NCBI GenBank assembly: GCA_029565675.1
Contig: JAKQNP010000051.1
Coordinates: 62,001 to 126,000 of the forward strand
Source of the DNA: a bacterium
GTDB taxonomy: Bacteria; Zhuqueibacterota; Zhuqueibacteria; Residuimicrobiales; Oceaniaggregativiventaceae
DNA: 64,000 nt
Direction: 5' to 3'
Position numbers and translations under genes: made by a program. The first letter of the stretch is position 1. Every line of letters starts with the position of its first letter. Positions 35,241 through 45,387 of this stretch are shown in pieces. A model generated the notes under the pieces. That model was not told the origin of the DNA, ran no database searches, and worked only from the letters and a program-made list of their open reading frames with translations.

Positions 35241-35636
35241 AATGGTTTTCCTTTTGCTAAAAATACAGATCTTGAGTTTAATTTTGCGATTTCGACATTT
35301 TCTGTAAAGCAAGCCCTCTGTTCAGCGGTTGCTTTTGATACAGGCTGCTTTGCTCTCCTGTACCTGATAATCGTGCGAGTCGAATCTGAATAGCGTTCAG
35401 TATTCTTCTAATATAGACCTTTTGTTTTTAAAATTCAAGCAGAAGCGAAGCAGGTGACCGGAATTGCCGAAAAAAATTTTTCCTCTCAATAACAGCCAAA
35501 AGATCCTTGTCTTTGTCGGTCCACACCCCCGCTACAAGAAAAATTTGCTTTTATTTTGCGGCGGGAATTCCTATGTTGCACCGGTCTTGCCTGCTCACTC
35601 TACGCACTTTTCTCGCTCTATCTTGTGGAGTTTTTG
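35241..35636. other. Divergent intergenic region upstream of the glycosidase cluster
   Basis: About 395 bases between the acyl-CoA synthetase and GH78 genes, presumably with both promoters. AT-rich stretches lie at about 35405-35445 and 35475-35550. I see no gene, no clear palindromic operator and no terminator. An in-frame TTG at 35556 could extend the GH78 protein into this gap. Confidence 0.35.
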
Positions 35637-38600
35637 ATGCGCCCTCACTATTTGCGTTGTGCCTATCTGCAGAATCCTCTGGCTGTTCATGATTTGCAGC
35701 CTCGTTTGAGTTGGGAATTGCAGGCCGACGGCCGCAACCGACGACAATCTGCTTATCAAATCCGTGTCGCATCATCGCTGCAAAAACTCTTCGCTGGCGA
35801 TGCCGATCTGTGGGACAGCGGCCGCGTCGATGGCAATGCGACCAACCAGATCCGCTATGACGGGAAAAAGTTGCCGTCGCGTGCATTCGCCTATTGGCAG
35901 GTCAGGATCTGGGATGAAACAAAAACCATGTCGCAATGGAGCGAACCGGCCTGCTGGCGGATGGGCAATCTCCACTCTGAAGACTGGATTGCCAACTGGA
36001 TCGGCGCAGAACCCAAACCGCCGATCCGCCGACAAACCTATCTTACCGATCCACGTGATTGCAGCGCACGCGGCAACCCGCAAATTCCGCCCTCCCCGCT
36101 TTTGCGCCGGGAATTCCAAATTCAAAAACCGGTGAGCCGCGCTCTCTGCACGGCCACAGCCCTCGGCGTCTATGAACTGCATCTAAACGGCAAGAAAGTC
36201 GGCGATCGGCTGCTGGCACCTGAATGGACCGATTATCAGAAACGCGTGCAGGTGCAAACCTACGATATCACTGCCGATCTGCTCGAGGGCGATAATTGCC
36301 TTGGCGCCATTCTCGGCGATGGCTGGTATTTGGGCATTCTGGGATACTCACACCTGCCGTTGCCCGAACGGGGCAAGCATAACCACGCCTCAGAACGCCA
36401 ATTTTTATTGCAGATGGAGATCGAATATGCCGATGGAACAGCTGAACAAGTCATCAGCGATGCAGCCTGGCAGGTTTGTCGCGACAGCATGGTGCAGTCG
36501 GCTGATATCTATCTCGGTGCCACAGTCGATGCGCGCAAAGATTTGCCCGGCTGGGATTTGCCGGGATTTGAAACGCAGAATTGGGAGCGAGCCCATATTT
36601 TTACCGATCCAGGCATTCAGCGGGTGCCGCAGCGCAACGAGCCGATCCGCATTCTCCAACAACTCAAACCGATAAACTGCAGCCAGACCAAAAACGGCTC
36701 CTGGCTTTTCGATTTTGGTCAGAATATGGTCGGTTTTTGCTCCATGCGCATCGATGAGAGTGAGGGATCAATTGTCAAATTGGAACACGGCGAAATTCTC
36801 GATCCACAGGGCGAACTCTATACGGAAAATTTGCGCAACGCGGAACAAACCGATTATTTTATCGCCGACGGCAGAGGCGCGCGTTGGTTTCAGCCGTTTT
36901 TTACCTATCACGGTTTTCGTTATGTTCGCGTCAGCGGGTTGTCGCGCACACCCGGCCTGGATGATCTGCTCGGGCTGGTGACCGCCTCTGATTGCCCGGT
37001 TGCCGGTGATTTCGCTTGCTCGCATCGCGATCTCAATCAGCTCTGGAGCAACATCTGCTGGACCCAGCGCGGCAACATCCCCGGTGTGCCCACCGACTGC
37101 CCACAGCGCGACGAACGCCTGGGCTGGACCGGCGATGCACTGATTTTTTCGCAAACCGGCATGTCCATTCTCGACATGGCCGCCTTTTTCAGCAAGTGGA
37201 TGCAGGATCTGCGTGACACTCAACAGCCGGACGGCAAAATCGGCGATTTTGCCCCGTATTGCTCTCCAAGCCCCGACTGCTGGAACTCGCCGGGATGGGC
37301 CGACGCCGCGCTGCATATCCCGTGGCGCGTCTATCTCAATTATGGCGATCGCCAAATCCTCGAGGATCAATTTGCCGCAATGCAAAAATATATCGATAAT
37401 ATCCTGCAACACAATCCGAACCTCATCTGGACCCAGGTCTCCGGCAATAACTATGGCGATTGGCTGAACACTTCAACATTGATGACCGATGATCCGGCAC
37501 TGGCCAAAGCCAAGGTGCCGGACACGGTGTTTTCCACTGCCTATCTGGCTTATTGCACGCGGCTGCTTGCCGGGATCGCCGCTGTTTTGGGCAAGGCCGA
37601 ACTGGCAGAACACTATGCAAAACTTGCCGATGCGGTTCGCCAAGTTTTTCAGCAAGAGTTTGTAAGCCCTGAGGGGAGAGTTTTTGGCAACACACAGGCC
37701 GGGCTGGCGATGGCGCTGCAATTCGATTTGCTGCCTGAATCTCTTCGCCCGCTGAGCGCCGAACATCTGGCCAATGCAATCGTAGCAGCCGGCAATCGTC
37801 TGACCACCGGTTTCCATGCCACCATTATGGCCATGCAGCAGCTTTGCCGCACCGGTTATTGCGATCTTGCTTACCGGCTCATTGAAAGCCGCCGTTTTCC
37901 CTCCTGGATCTATTCCATCGACCAGGGTGCAACCACCATCTGGGAGCGCTGGGACGGCTATGTCGAAGGTCGTGGTTTTCAGTCCAACATCATGAACAGC
38001 TTCAGCCATTATGCTTTTGGCTCAATCGGCGAGTGGATGATGCAACACATCATCGGAATTCAGCTCGACCCGCAATCGCCTGGTTTTCGGCGATTCACGA
38101 TTCAAGCTGAACCCGGCAGTTCTCTGACCTGGGCCAAGGGCTCTTATCGCTCGATCAACGGTCCCATCCGTTCCGAATGGCACATCAAAGACCAGGAGTG
38201 GCACCAGAAAATCACTGTACCGGTCAATGCCGAAGCCCAGGTGGTCATCCCGGCAGCAGAGGGCGCGACGGTGCGCGAAGGCAGTCAGCCGGCTGATCGA
38301 GCAGATGGTGTGCGGCTTTTGCATCGCGACGATCGCAGCGCCACTTTCCTGGTGGCCTCCGGCGAGTATGAATTTCATGCCCCTATGCCCACAGGATCAG
38401 CAATACCCCGAGTCGCAACACCGGAGTTCCTGCCAGCCGATACCATCGCGTTCACAGGTGATGAGACGCAGGTGCGGATTTCCTGTGCCACTCCCGAAGC
38501 TCAAATCCGCTATACCCTGGACCATTCATCGCCCAACAGCGCTTCTTCTCTCTACCAGGAGCCTATTGCCCTGTCCGATTCCGCTGCCCTCAATGCGCGC

Positions 38601-39182
38601 GCCTTCCGCGCCGGCTGGCTGCCGAGCCTGATGGTTTCTGCTGAATACCGTTTCGTGCCTGCTGAAAAAACATCGCGCGTCCGACTGACCGCCGCTGACA
38701 TGATTGTTCATCGCGCTTTTCGCGCTCAGGTGGAGCTTGTCAATCCACCCAACCCACCCTATAATATCGGGGGCATCGCCGCGCTGGTGGACGGTCTGCA
38801 GGGTTGTATCAACCCAAGCGAGAATTGGCTGGGCTTTCTTGAACACGATTTTATCGCCACCTTGCACTTTAGTGAATCTCTTGCTGTTGACCGGATCTCT
38901 ATTCGTTTTCTGCAGAATATTGGCTACAACATGTGGTTGCCCAAAGCGGTGACTCTGCAAATCGCTGCAGCAGATCATTCCTTTCAAACTGTTGCCCGAA
39001 TTGAAACAGACGAGCAAAGCCATGAATTTTACAACTTGATTCGTGAGTATGCAGCGGAGGATCTCAAGGCCACAACCATGGCGGTGCGCATCATTGCGGA
39101 AAACATCGGATTCAATCCGCCCATTCATCCCACCGGCGATCTGCGGGCGTGGCTGATGGTCGATGAAATCATCGTTGAATGA
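35637..39182 (+). CDS. GH78 alpha-L-rhamnosidase with C-terminal CHB_HEX and discoidin-like domains
   Basis: 1181 residues from the ATG at 35637 (GGAG 6 bases upstream). A TTG at 35556 would add a hydrophobic, signal-like N-terminus (LCCTGLACSLYALFSLYL), so export is possible but undecided. An N-terminal Ig-like domain (LQNPLAVHDLQPRLSWEL, typical of GH78) is followed by the rhamnosidase N-domain and the (alpha/alpha)6 barrel with DCPQRDERLGWTGDA (general acid E493) and TIWERWDGY (base E770). After the GH78 C-domain, residues about 940-1000 form a chitobiase/hexosaminidase C-terminal-like domain (IRYTLDHSSPN) and about 1010-1181 a discoidin-like domain ending MVDEIIVE. The same tail closes the next two proteins. 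It should release terminal L-rhamnose. It is first of a three-gene glycosidase operon. Confidence 0.93.
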   Translation: MRPHYLRCAYLQNPLAVHDLQPRLSWELQADGRNRRQSAYQIRVASSLQKLFAGDADLWDSGRVDGNATNQIRYDGKKLPSRAFAYWQVRIWDETKTMSQWSEPACWRMGNLHSEDWIANWIGAEPKPPIRRQTYLTDPRDCSARGNPQIPPSPLLRREFQIQKPVSRALCTATALGVYELHLNGKKVGDRLLAPEWTDYQKRVQVQTYDITADLLEGDNCLGAILGDGWYLGILGYSHLPLPERGKHNHASERQFLLQMEIEYADGTAEQVISDAAWQVCRDSMVQSADIYLGATVDARKDLPGWDLPGFETQNWERAHIFTDPGIQRVPQRNEPIRILQQLKPINCSQTKNGSWLFDFGQNMVGFCSMRIDESEGSIVKLEHGEILDPQGELYTENLRNAEQTDYFIADGRGARWFQPFFTYHGFRYVRVSGLSRTPGLDDLLGLVTASDCPVAGDFACSHRDLNQLWSNICWTQRGNIPGVPTDCPQRDERLGWTGDALIFSQTGMSILDMAAFFSKWMQDLRDTQQPDGKIGDFAPYCSPSPDCWNSPGWADAALHIPWRVYLNYGDRQILEDQFAAMQKYIDNILQHNPNLIWTQVSGNNYGDWLNTSTLMTDDPALAKAKVPDTVFSTAYLAYCTRLLAGIAAVLGKAELAEHYAKLADAVRQVFQQEFVSPEGRVFGNTQAGLAMALQFDLLPESLRPLSAEHLANAIVAAGNRLTTGFHATIMAMQQLCRTGYCDLAYRLIESRRFPSWIYSIDQGATTIWERWDGYVEGRGFQSNIMNSFSHYAFGSIGEWMMQHIIGIQLDPQSPGFRRFTIQAEPGSSLTWAKGSYRSINGPIRSEWHIKDQEWHQKITVPVNAEAQVVIPAAEGATVREGSQPADRADGVRLLHRDDRSATFLVASGEYEFHAPMPTGSAIPRVATPEFLPADTIAFTGDETQVRISCATPEAQIRYTLDHSSPNSASSLYQEPIALSDSAALNARAFRAGWLPSLMVSAEYRFVPAEKTSRVRLTAADMIVHRAFRAQVELVNPPNPPYNIGGIAALVDGLQGCINPSENWLGFLEHDFIATLHFSESLAVDRISIRFLQNIGYNMWLPKAVTLQIAAADHSFQTVARIETDEQSHEFYNLIREYAAEDLKATTMAVRIIAENIGFNPPIHPTGDLRAWLMVDEIIVE

Positions 39183-39197
39183 GCGAGGACAACAATT

Positions 39198-41924
39198 ATG
39201 CTGTCTCTTACACGCGTTGCCGTTGTGGCAGCGGTTTTAATTACCTGCCTTTCGATCGGTTGCACGCTCCTGACATGCGTCGGCCGGGACCAAGAACCAT
39301 CCCCCGAACCATTGCTCTTGCCGCAGCCACGCCAGATGGTAAAGGGTGCCGGCGTCTTTACTCTGCTGCCGCAAACGCCGATTGCTCTGGCACCCGACAC
39401 GGAACCTGATGGTCGCTTCGCCCTCGAACAGCTAAATGATGAGATCGAACGCCTGTTTGGCTTTCGGCTTTCAATCGATTCCCTGTCTGCGCAGCCGGCG
39501 ATCTCCTTTGTCCGCCTGGCGCCTGATTGCTTGATCATTCCGGCTGCGGTTCCCGCAGCCGAGCGCCCGTTGTTCGTCTCCCAGGGCTATCGGTTGCAGA
39601 TCCGCTCCGACAACATCGAGTGCACAGCCGCGACTTCGACCGGTCTGTTTTACGCCGTGCAGACACTTAAGCAACTGCTGCGCGCCCACCACCAGGCATT
39701 GCCGGAGTTGGTGATCATCGACTGGCCCGGTCTGGCGTATCGCGGCTGGCAGGATGATATCAGTCGCGGCCCTATCCCGACTCTCGATTTTCTCAAGAGC
39801 GAAATCCGGCGTCTGGCCGAACTCAAACAAAATGTTTTTACACTTTACACCGAGCATGTTTTCAAACTCGATAAACATCCGTTGATTGCGCCGCCGGACG
39901 GCATCACCGCCGCTGAGATTGCCGAACTGGTCGATCACGCCCGCCACTATCACGTCGAGTTGATCGGCAATTTTCAATCCTTCGGTCATTTTGGCAAGAT
40001 TTTGCAGGTCCCCGAATACAGCCACCTGGGCGAAGGCGAAAGTCGGGGTGTCCTGTCACCTGCCAAACCCGAAAGTTATGCCTTTCTTGCCGATGTCTAC
40101 AGCGAAATCGCTCCAGCCTATGCCAGTCCGTTGTTCAACATCAACTGCGATGAAACCTGGGAGTTGGGTGTCGGGGCAAGCAAAGCGATGGTGGACAGCC
40201 TGGGACTGGGAGCAGTCTATGCTTTTCATATCAATCGTGTTGTCGAACTTTTGCGCCCTTACGGCAAAACCGCAATGATGTGGGGCGATATTGCCGTCAA
40301 CAATCCAGAAATTACCCGCAATCTGCCGCGCGATTTGATCGTGCTCTCCTGGGGGTATGATGCAAAACCGAGTTTTAAACACGCCATACAACCCTTTACC
40401 AGGCTCGGATTCGATTTTTGGGTCTGTCCCGGGGTCAGCTGCTGGGGAAGGATTTGGCCTGATTTTGGGATTGCCCGCATCAATATTCATAACTATATCC
40501 GCGATGGTTATCGCCATGGCGCCCAGGGAGTGCTCAATACAACCTGGGATGATTCCGGCGAAAATTTCTTTGCTTACCATTGGGTTCCCCTGGCCTGGGC
40601 AGCCGAATGCGCCTGGAATCCACCTGCTGCCAATGCCGGAGAGGAGGAACGCGAAAGACGCTGGAATGGATTTGCAGATGCCTGCGATCATTGGCTTTTC
40701 GCCGCTGCCGGGAAGCGGGTCACCCAAAAACTGCAGAAACTGAGCGAATTGGGCAGTTTCTCTTTGACCGCTGGGTTGGCTGATCATGTTTTTTGGCGCG
40801 ATCCACGCGATCTGGTGCGAAGTGCAAAACTCGGCGATACCATCGCTCAGGCAGAATCGCTGCGCTATGACTGCAACCATTTGCTCGCCACTCTCGATTC
40901 TCTGGCGCACGGCTCCTTGCTCAATGGTGCTGACCTCGATTTTGCTCGTTTTGCTGGCCGGCGTATTCGGTTTATCGCCCAACGAGACCGGCTTGCTGCA
41001 CAAACCGCTCTCATGGATGCGAATTTGGCCATCGATGAAGCGCGAAACCAGGCGAATGATTTGCGTCGCGAATGGCTGGCTTTGGCCGACACCGTGACCG
41101 TCCTGCGGCAAACCTATATCCCCCTCTGGCAGCAGGAAAATCGGCCTTGGTGGCTCGAGCAAAATCTGCAGAAATATGACGAGCTGATCGATCGCTTGCG
41201 CCGGTTCGATCTCGATCTGCGCTGCCAGGTTGGTCCGGCATCTCCAACCAGCGGCACTCGCTTGATTCTCAATCCGCTCTTCCCGGACACACCGATTTTC
41301 TATACTCTGGATGGCAGTGAACCCAATACTTTATCAATGCGTTATACCCAACCGGTCGATGTGAACGGCGAGGTGCATCTGCGAGCTATTGGAATTGATA
41401 CCGCCAACCACAGAACAGGGCGTGAAATCGAACAGACCCTGTTTGCCCATCTTGCCCTCGGCAGGCCGCCAGTACTGCGCAATCCGTTCGCGGCAAACCG
41501 ATCCGGCGGCGGTGCGGATGCCCTGGTCGATGGTTTTATCGCTTATGACGACCTTTTTTCGCCCTACTGGCAGGGTTTTGAAGGTAAAAACCTTGATGCG
41601 GTCATCGATCTGGGTTCCTTGCACCCGGTTGATCGCGTATCTATCCGGTTTTTCCAGCAGGCGATCTATCGGGTTTTCCTCCCCAAAACGGTTGAAGTCG
41701 CTCTTTCTCGGGATGGACGCAGGTTTGATCCGGCGCAGACTTTTGCCGTCGCCGAACCGGCAGCTGAACTCACACCGTTCAGCCGTGAATTTTGTGCGAC
41801 CTTTAGCCAGCAAATGGCGCGTTATGTGCGTGTGGTTGCTCGTCCGATCGACGCCTGCCCAGATTGGCATCCAAATCCGGGCGCTGCGGTATGGTTGTTT
41901 GCCGATGAGATCGTCGTTCAATAA
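39198..41924 (+). CDS. GH20 beta-N-acetylhexosaminidase-like lipoprotein
   Basis: 908 residues with a lipoprotein signal (AAVLITCLSIGC, lipid Cys 22). An N-terminal GH20b domain precedes the barrel, which opens with DWPGLAYRGWQDDISRG and carries the catalytic Asp-Glu pair D318-E319 in INCDETWELG. The DISRGP opening and the ELKQNVFTLYTEH segment are less like canonical chitobiases and closer to GH20 relatives of unclear specificity, so the exact hexosaminide is uncertain. Residues about 685-735 are a CHB_HEX_C-like domain (IFYTLDGSEPN) and 750-908 a discoidin-like domain ending FADEIVVQ, matching the tails of both neighbours. It starts 15 bases after the GH78 stop. Confidence 0.88.
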   Translation: MLSLTRVAVVAAVLITCLSIGCTLLTCVGRDQEPSPEPLLLPQPRQMVKGAGVFTLLPQTPIALAPDTEPDGRFALEQLNDEIERLFGFRLSIDSLSAQPAISFVRLAPDCLIIPAAVPAAERPLFVSQGYRLQIRSDNIECTAATSTGLFYAVQTLKQLLRAHHQALPELVIIDWPGLAYRGWQDDISRGPIPTLDFLKSEIRRLAELKQNVFTLYTEHVFKLDKHPLIAPPDGITAAEIAELVDHARHYHVELIGNFQSFGHFGKILQVPEYSHLGEGESRGVLSPAKPESYAFLADVYSEIAPAYASPLFNINCDETWELGVGASKAMVDSLGLGAVYAFHINRVVELLRPYGKTAMMWGDIAVNNPEITRNLPRDLIVLSWGYDAKPSFKHAIQPFTRLGFDFWVCPGVSCWGRIWPDFGIARINIHNYIRDGYRHGAQGVLNTTWDDSGENFFAYHWVPLAWAAECAWNPPAANAGEEERERRWNGFADACDHWLFAAAGKRVTQKLQKLSELGSFSLTAGLADHVFWRDPRDLVRSAKLGDTIAQAESLRYDCNHLLATLDSLAHGSLLNGADLDFARFAGRRIRFIAQRDRLAAQTALMDANLAIDEARNQANDLRREWLALADTVTVLRQTYIPLWQQENRPWWLEQNLQKYDELIDRLRRFDLDLRCQVGPASPTSGTRLILNPLFPDTPIFYTLDGSEPNTLSMRYTQPVDVNGEVHLRAIGIDTANHRTGREIEQTLFAHLALGRPPVLRNPFAANRSGGGADALVDGFIAYDDLFSPYWQGFEGKNLDAVIDLGSLHPVDRVSIRFFQQAIYRVFLPKTVEVALSRDGRRFDPAQTFAVAEPAAELTPFSREFCATFSQQMARYVRVVARPIDACPDWHPNPGAAVWLFADEIVVQ

Positions 41925-41936
41925 ACTGAGGTGATG

Positions 41937-44900
41937 ATGAACTGTGCAGAAATTTGGGCAATCATCGCAATCCTGGTTTTGACTGGTTGGATCGTTGCAA
42001 AACCTGTGCAAGCCGGGCAAAAGTCGGTCGAAGAATGGCCGGTGTTGAAAACTTATGATGCCGACCACCTCGACCGCATCGCGATGCCCATAGGCGGCAT
42101 CGGCACCGGCACCGTCTCGTTGGCCGGCAACGGCGGTTTGCGCGACTGGGAGATCATGAACAGGCCAGCCAAGGGATTTCTGGCCGGACCGGGCGGCAAC
42201 CAGGCCCCCTTTTTCGCCGTCAATATACTCGCTGCCGGCAAAAAATCGCAAACCCGGGGATTGATGGGTCCAATCCCGCTCTCTGAGTATGAAGGCATGG
42301 ACGGCCGCAATCCAGCCAATCACGGTATCCCGCGTTTTCGCAAATGCCGGTTTTCCAGTGCCTATCCCTTTGCACAAGTCGACCTGCAGGACGACGATCT
42401 GCCCATCCGCGTGCAACTCAAGGCATTCAATCCATTGATTCCGGCGGATGCGGAGTCCAGCGGCATCCCGATCGCTGTGCTTCGCTATGAGGTCCACAAT
42501 CAACTGGCTGAACCCCTGACCGTGTCGATTTGCGGAATCATGGAAAACTTTATCGGCGAAGACGGCTCCAGAACAGAACCCGATTGGCGCCATGTCCGTG
42601 TGCCGACCGGCAGCGACAACAACCGCAACATTTTTCGTCTGGGCCGATCGGCTCGCGGCCTGCTGCTCTCATCGCCGGGCGTCGATCCCGCGGATGAGGC
42701 TTGGGGAACCCTTGCCTTGACCACCGCCGAGCAATCTGGCGTTACCTACCTCACCGGTTTGCCGACCGGCATTTGGGGTGAAGATCTGCTCAAGCTGTGG
42801 GACGATTTTTCAGCTGACGGCTGCCTGCACGATCATCCGGGAGCAGAGGGGAACAGACCAATGGCTGCTTTGGCGGTGCAAAAGACGATCCCCGCCAATT
42901 CGAGTGCAGTTTTCAGCTTTTATTTGACCTGGCATTTCCCCAACCGCCGGGCCTGGGCACAAACCCGGGTCGGCAATCACTATGCCGAACAATACCGCGA
43001 TGCCTGGGATGTGGCTGAACGAACGGTGCCGCAACTGCCGGCTCTGGAGAAAAAGACGGTTCAGTGGGTGACCGCCTTTGTCAACTCAGATTTGCCGCCT
43101 GAGGTCAAAGAGGCTGCCCTTTTTAACCTCAGCACTTTGCGCACCCAGACCTGTTTTCGCACTGCCGATGGCCGTTTTTTTGCGTTTGAAGGGTGTTGCG
43201 ACCGCGTCGGCTGTTGCAGCGGCTCATGCACCCACGTGTGGAATTACGAACAGGCAACTCCGTTTCTTTTTGCTGAACTCGCCAAATCCATGCGCCGAAC
43301 CGAGTTTGCCCACGCCACGGACAACCAGGGATTGATGAGTTTTCGGGTGCAACTGCCGCTGAACAGGGCGCAAAGTTTCGGCCTGGCTGCCGCCGACGGT
43401 CAGATGGGCTGCATCGTCAAACTCTACCGCGAATGGCAGCACTCCGGCGACGAATCGCTGTTGCGCGATTTATGGCCGCATGCCCGCCGTGCCCTCTCCT
43501 TTGCCTGGATCGAGGGCGGCTGGGACGGGGATGTCGATGGCGTCATGGAAGGTTGTCAGCACAATACCATGGACGTGGAGTACTACGGCCCCAACCCACA
43601 AATGCAGCTCTGGTACCTGGCCGCTCTGCGCGCTGCTGCAGAAATGGCTCGGGCACTGGGCGATGATGAATTCAGTCTGCTCTGCCGCGCACTTTTTGCG
43701 CGCGGCAGCGAATGGACCGATCGCCATCTCTTCAACGGCGAGTACTATGTGCATTTGATCACTCCGCCGCCGGAGGGCCAGGAAATCGCTCCCGGCTTGC
43801 GCGTGGGTGCAGGCGCCAAGGATCCGCGCAACCCGGCCTATCAGCTCGGCGAAGGTTGCCTGGTCGATCAACTGGTCGGTCAATTCTCCGCCCATGTCTG
43901 CGGCCTGGGCTATCTGGTCGATCCGCAAAATATCAAAAAGACGCTGCAGAGCATTCTGACCTATAATTACCGGCCATCGATGCACAGCCACTTTAACAAC
44001 ATGCGTTCCTATGTCCTCGGTGAAGAGGCAGGCTTGCTGATGGCTGCCTATCCGCACTCGCGGCCCCAATTCCCGTTCTCCTATTTCAACGAAGTGATGA
44101 CCGGCTTTGAGTATACCGCTGCTGTTGGGATGTTGTATGAGGGATTGGTGGATGAAGGAGTGCAATGCATCCGCAACATCCGCGCGCGTTATGACGGCCG
44201 CAAACGCAGTCCGTTCGATGAGGCTGAGTGCGGCCATCACTATGCTCGTGCCATGGCCTCATGGGCCGCAGTCCCGGCTCTGAGCGGTTTTCACTATTCG
44301 GCGATCGACAAGTCGATCCGCTGGGCTCAATTCGACGGCACCCATTTTTGGTCTAATGGTTCCGCCTATGGCACCGTGCGTCAGTCGGGGGATTCCCGTG
44401 TTCGCACGCTGGAGATCGTCGCCTTTGGCGGTGAGGTTTCCTTGCTTTCGCTTGGCATCACCGGTTTTGGCCGCCAGACGTGGGAGTCCAGCCGCTCTGT
44501 CACCCCCGGTACAACCCTTGTCGCCAAGGTGACGGCAAATGATGCGACTGTCGGTATGCCGAGCCTGCCGGGGCGCGACCAGGAGATAGTGCCCGTTCTG
44601 CCCCGTCCTCAGATTGTGGTCGGCGATCTTTTAATTCGGCGGCAGGTTTTCAGCGATTCGCTGATTGTTTGTGTGCGCAGTGCGGATCCTGCAGCAGATA
44701 TCCATTACACCTTGAACGGCCAAGTTCCCACCAGCCGCGACGCACGGTACACCAAACCGCTGGTTTTGGATCGCTCGTGCGAGCTTAAAGCCATTGCGGT
44801 GCGCAAGGGTGCGATTTCGGTGGCCGTTGCGCAGGCGACCTTCTGCAAGCGTGTCGCCGTCCAGAAACTTTCGCTGCTGCACGCCCCTGCTGTGCCGCAG

Positions 44901-45323
44901 AGCGGCGCAGTTGAGAAACTCTTGTTTGATGGCGTCCGCGGCTCGAAAAATCATGCTGACGGCCAATGGGTCGGCTTTGCAGGTGTCGATTTTGTCGCGG
45001 ATATCGATCTCGGCATCGTTCAGACCATAAATCGCCTTGCGGTGGGTGCCTTGCACAAACCGGATGTTGGTATCTATTACCCGCGCCGTATCGATTTTTG
45101 GGCCTCGGATGACGGGGTGACCTACCGACCGGTCGCTGAACTCGACGAATCGATGATCAATCAACTGGCCTGCTGCGATAATGCGCAATTCGCCGTCGAG
45201 CCGCAAAGCCTGCGCTCGCGCTATCTGCGCATCCAGGCGAAAAACATCGGTTTTCATCCTGCCGCAACCGTCGGCGCCACCAGGTACACCTGGCTCTATA
45301 TCGACGAGTTGTTTATCGAATAA
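41937..45323 (+). CDS. GH116 beta-glucosidase/glucosylceramidase-like with C-terminal CHB_HEX and discoidin-like domains
   Basis: 1128 residues from the ATG at 41937, 5 bases after GAGG; GTG at 41931 and ATG at 41934 are in-frame alternatives. A signal peptide follows (IIAILVLTGWIVAKPVQAG). GH116 is recognised by MPIGGIGTGTVSLAGNGGLR in the N-domain, THVWNYEQ with the likely nucleophile E438, and EGCQHNTMDVEYYGPN with the likely acid/base D546. Members cleave beta-glucosides, beta-xylosides or N-acetylglucosaminides. Residues about 905-965 are CHB_HEX_C-like (IHYTLNGQVPTS) and 975-1128 discoidin-like, ending YIDELFIE. The start lies 12 bases after the GH20 stop, so the three enzymes are one operon. 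Confidence 0.9.
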   Translation: MNCAEIWAIIAILVLTGWIVAKPVQAGQKSVEEWPVLKTYDADHLDRIAMPIGGIGTGTVSLAGNGGLRDWEIMNRPAKGFLAGPGGNQAPFFAVNILAAGKKSQTRGLMGPIPLSEYEGMDGRNPANHGIPRFRKCRFSSAYPFAQVDLQDDDLPIRVQLKAFNPLIPADAESSGIPIAVLRYEVHNQLAEPLTVSICGIMENFIGEDGSRTEPDWRHVRVPTGSDNNRNIFRLGRSARGLLLSSPGVDPADEAWGTLALTTAEQSGVTYLTGLPTGIWGEDLLKLWDDFSADGCLHDHPGAEGNRPMAALAVQKTIPANSSAVFSFYLTWHFPNRRAWAQTRVGNHYAEQYRDAWDVAERTVPQLPALEKKTVQWVTAFVNSDLPPEVKEAALFNLSTLRTQTCFRTADGRFFAFEGCCDRVGCCSGSCTHVWNYEQATPFLFAELAKSMRRTEFAHATDNQGLMSFRVQLPLNRAQSFGLAAADGQMGCIVKLYREWQHSGDESLLRDLWPHARRALSFAWIEGGWDGDVDGVMEGCQHNTMDVEYYGPNPQMQLWYLAALRAAAEMARALGDDEFSLLCRALFARGSEWTDRHLFNGEYYVHLITPPPEGQEIAPGLRVGAGAKDPRNPAYQLGEGCLVDQLVGQFSAHVCGLGYLVDPQNIKKTLQSILTYNYRPSMHSHFNNMRSYVLGEEAGLLMAAYPHSRPQFPFSYFNEVMTGFEYTAAVGMLYEGLVDEGVQCIRNIRARYDGRKRSPFDEAECGHHYARAMASWAAVPALSGFHYSAIDKSIRWAQFDGTHFWSNGSAYGTVRQSGDSRVRTLEIVAFGGEVSLLSLGITGFGRQTWESSRSVTPGTTLVAKVTANDATVGMPSLPGRDQEIVPVLPRPQIVVGDLLIRRQVFSDSLIVCVRSADPAADIHYTLNGQVPTSRDARYTKPLVLDRSCELKAIAVRKGAISVAVAQATFCKRVAVQKLSLLHAPAVPQSGAVEKLLFDGVRGSKNHADGQWVGFAGVDFVADIDLGIVQTINRLAVGALHKPDVGIYYPRRIDFWASDDGVTYRPVAELDESMINQLACCDNAQFAVEPQSLRSRYLRIQAKNIGFHPAATVGATRYTWLYIDELFIE

Positions 45324-45387
45324 AGCAAGAACCGAAGGCTCTATCTCATCTCTGCATTAAAACAACATTTCCATTGAGGAGAATGCT

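Noticed and set aside
41334-42593. Minus-strand open frame of 419 codons
   Set aside because: It is antisense to GH20 and GH116 coding sequence and has no recognisable domain.
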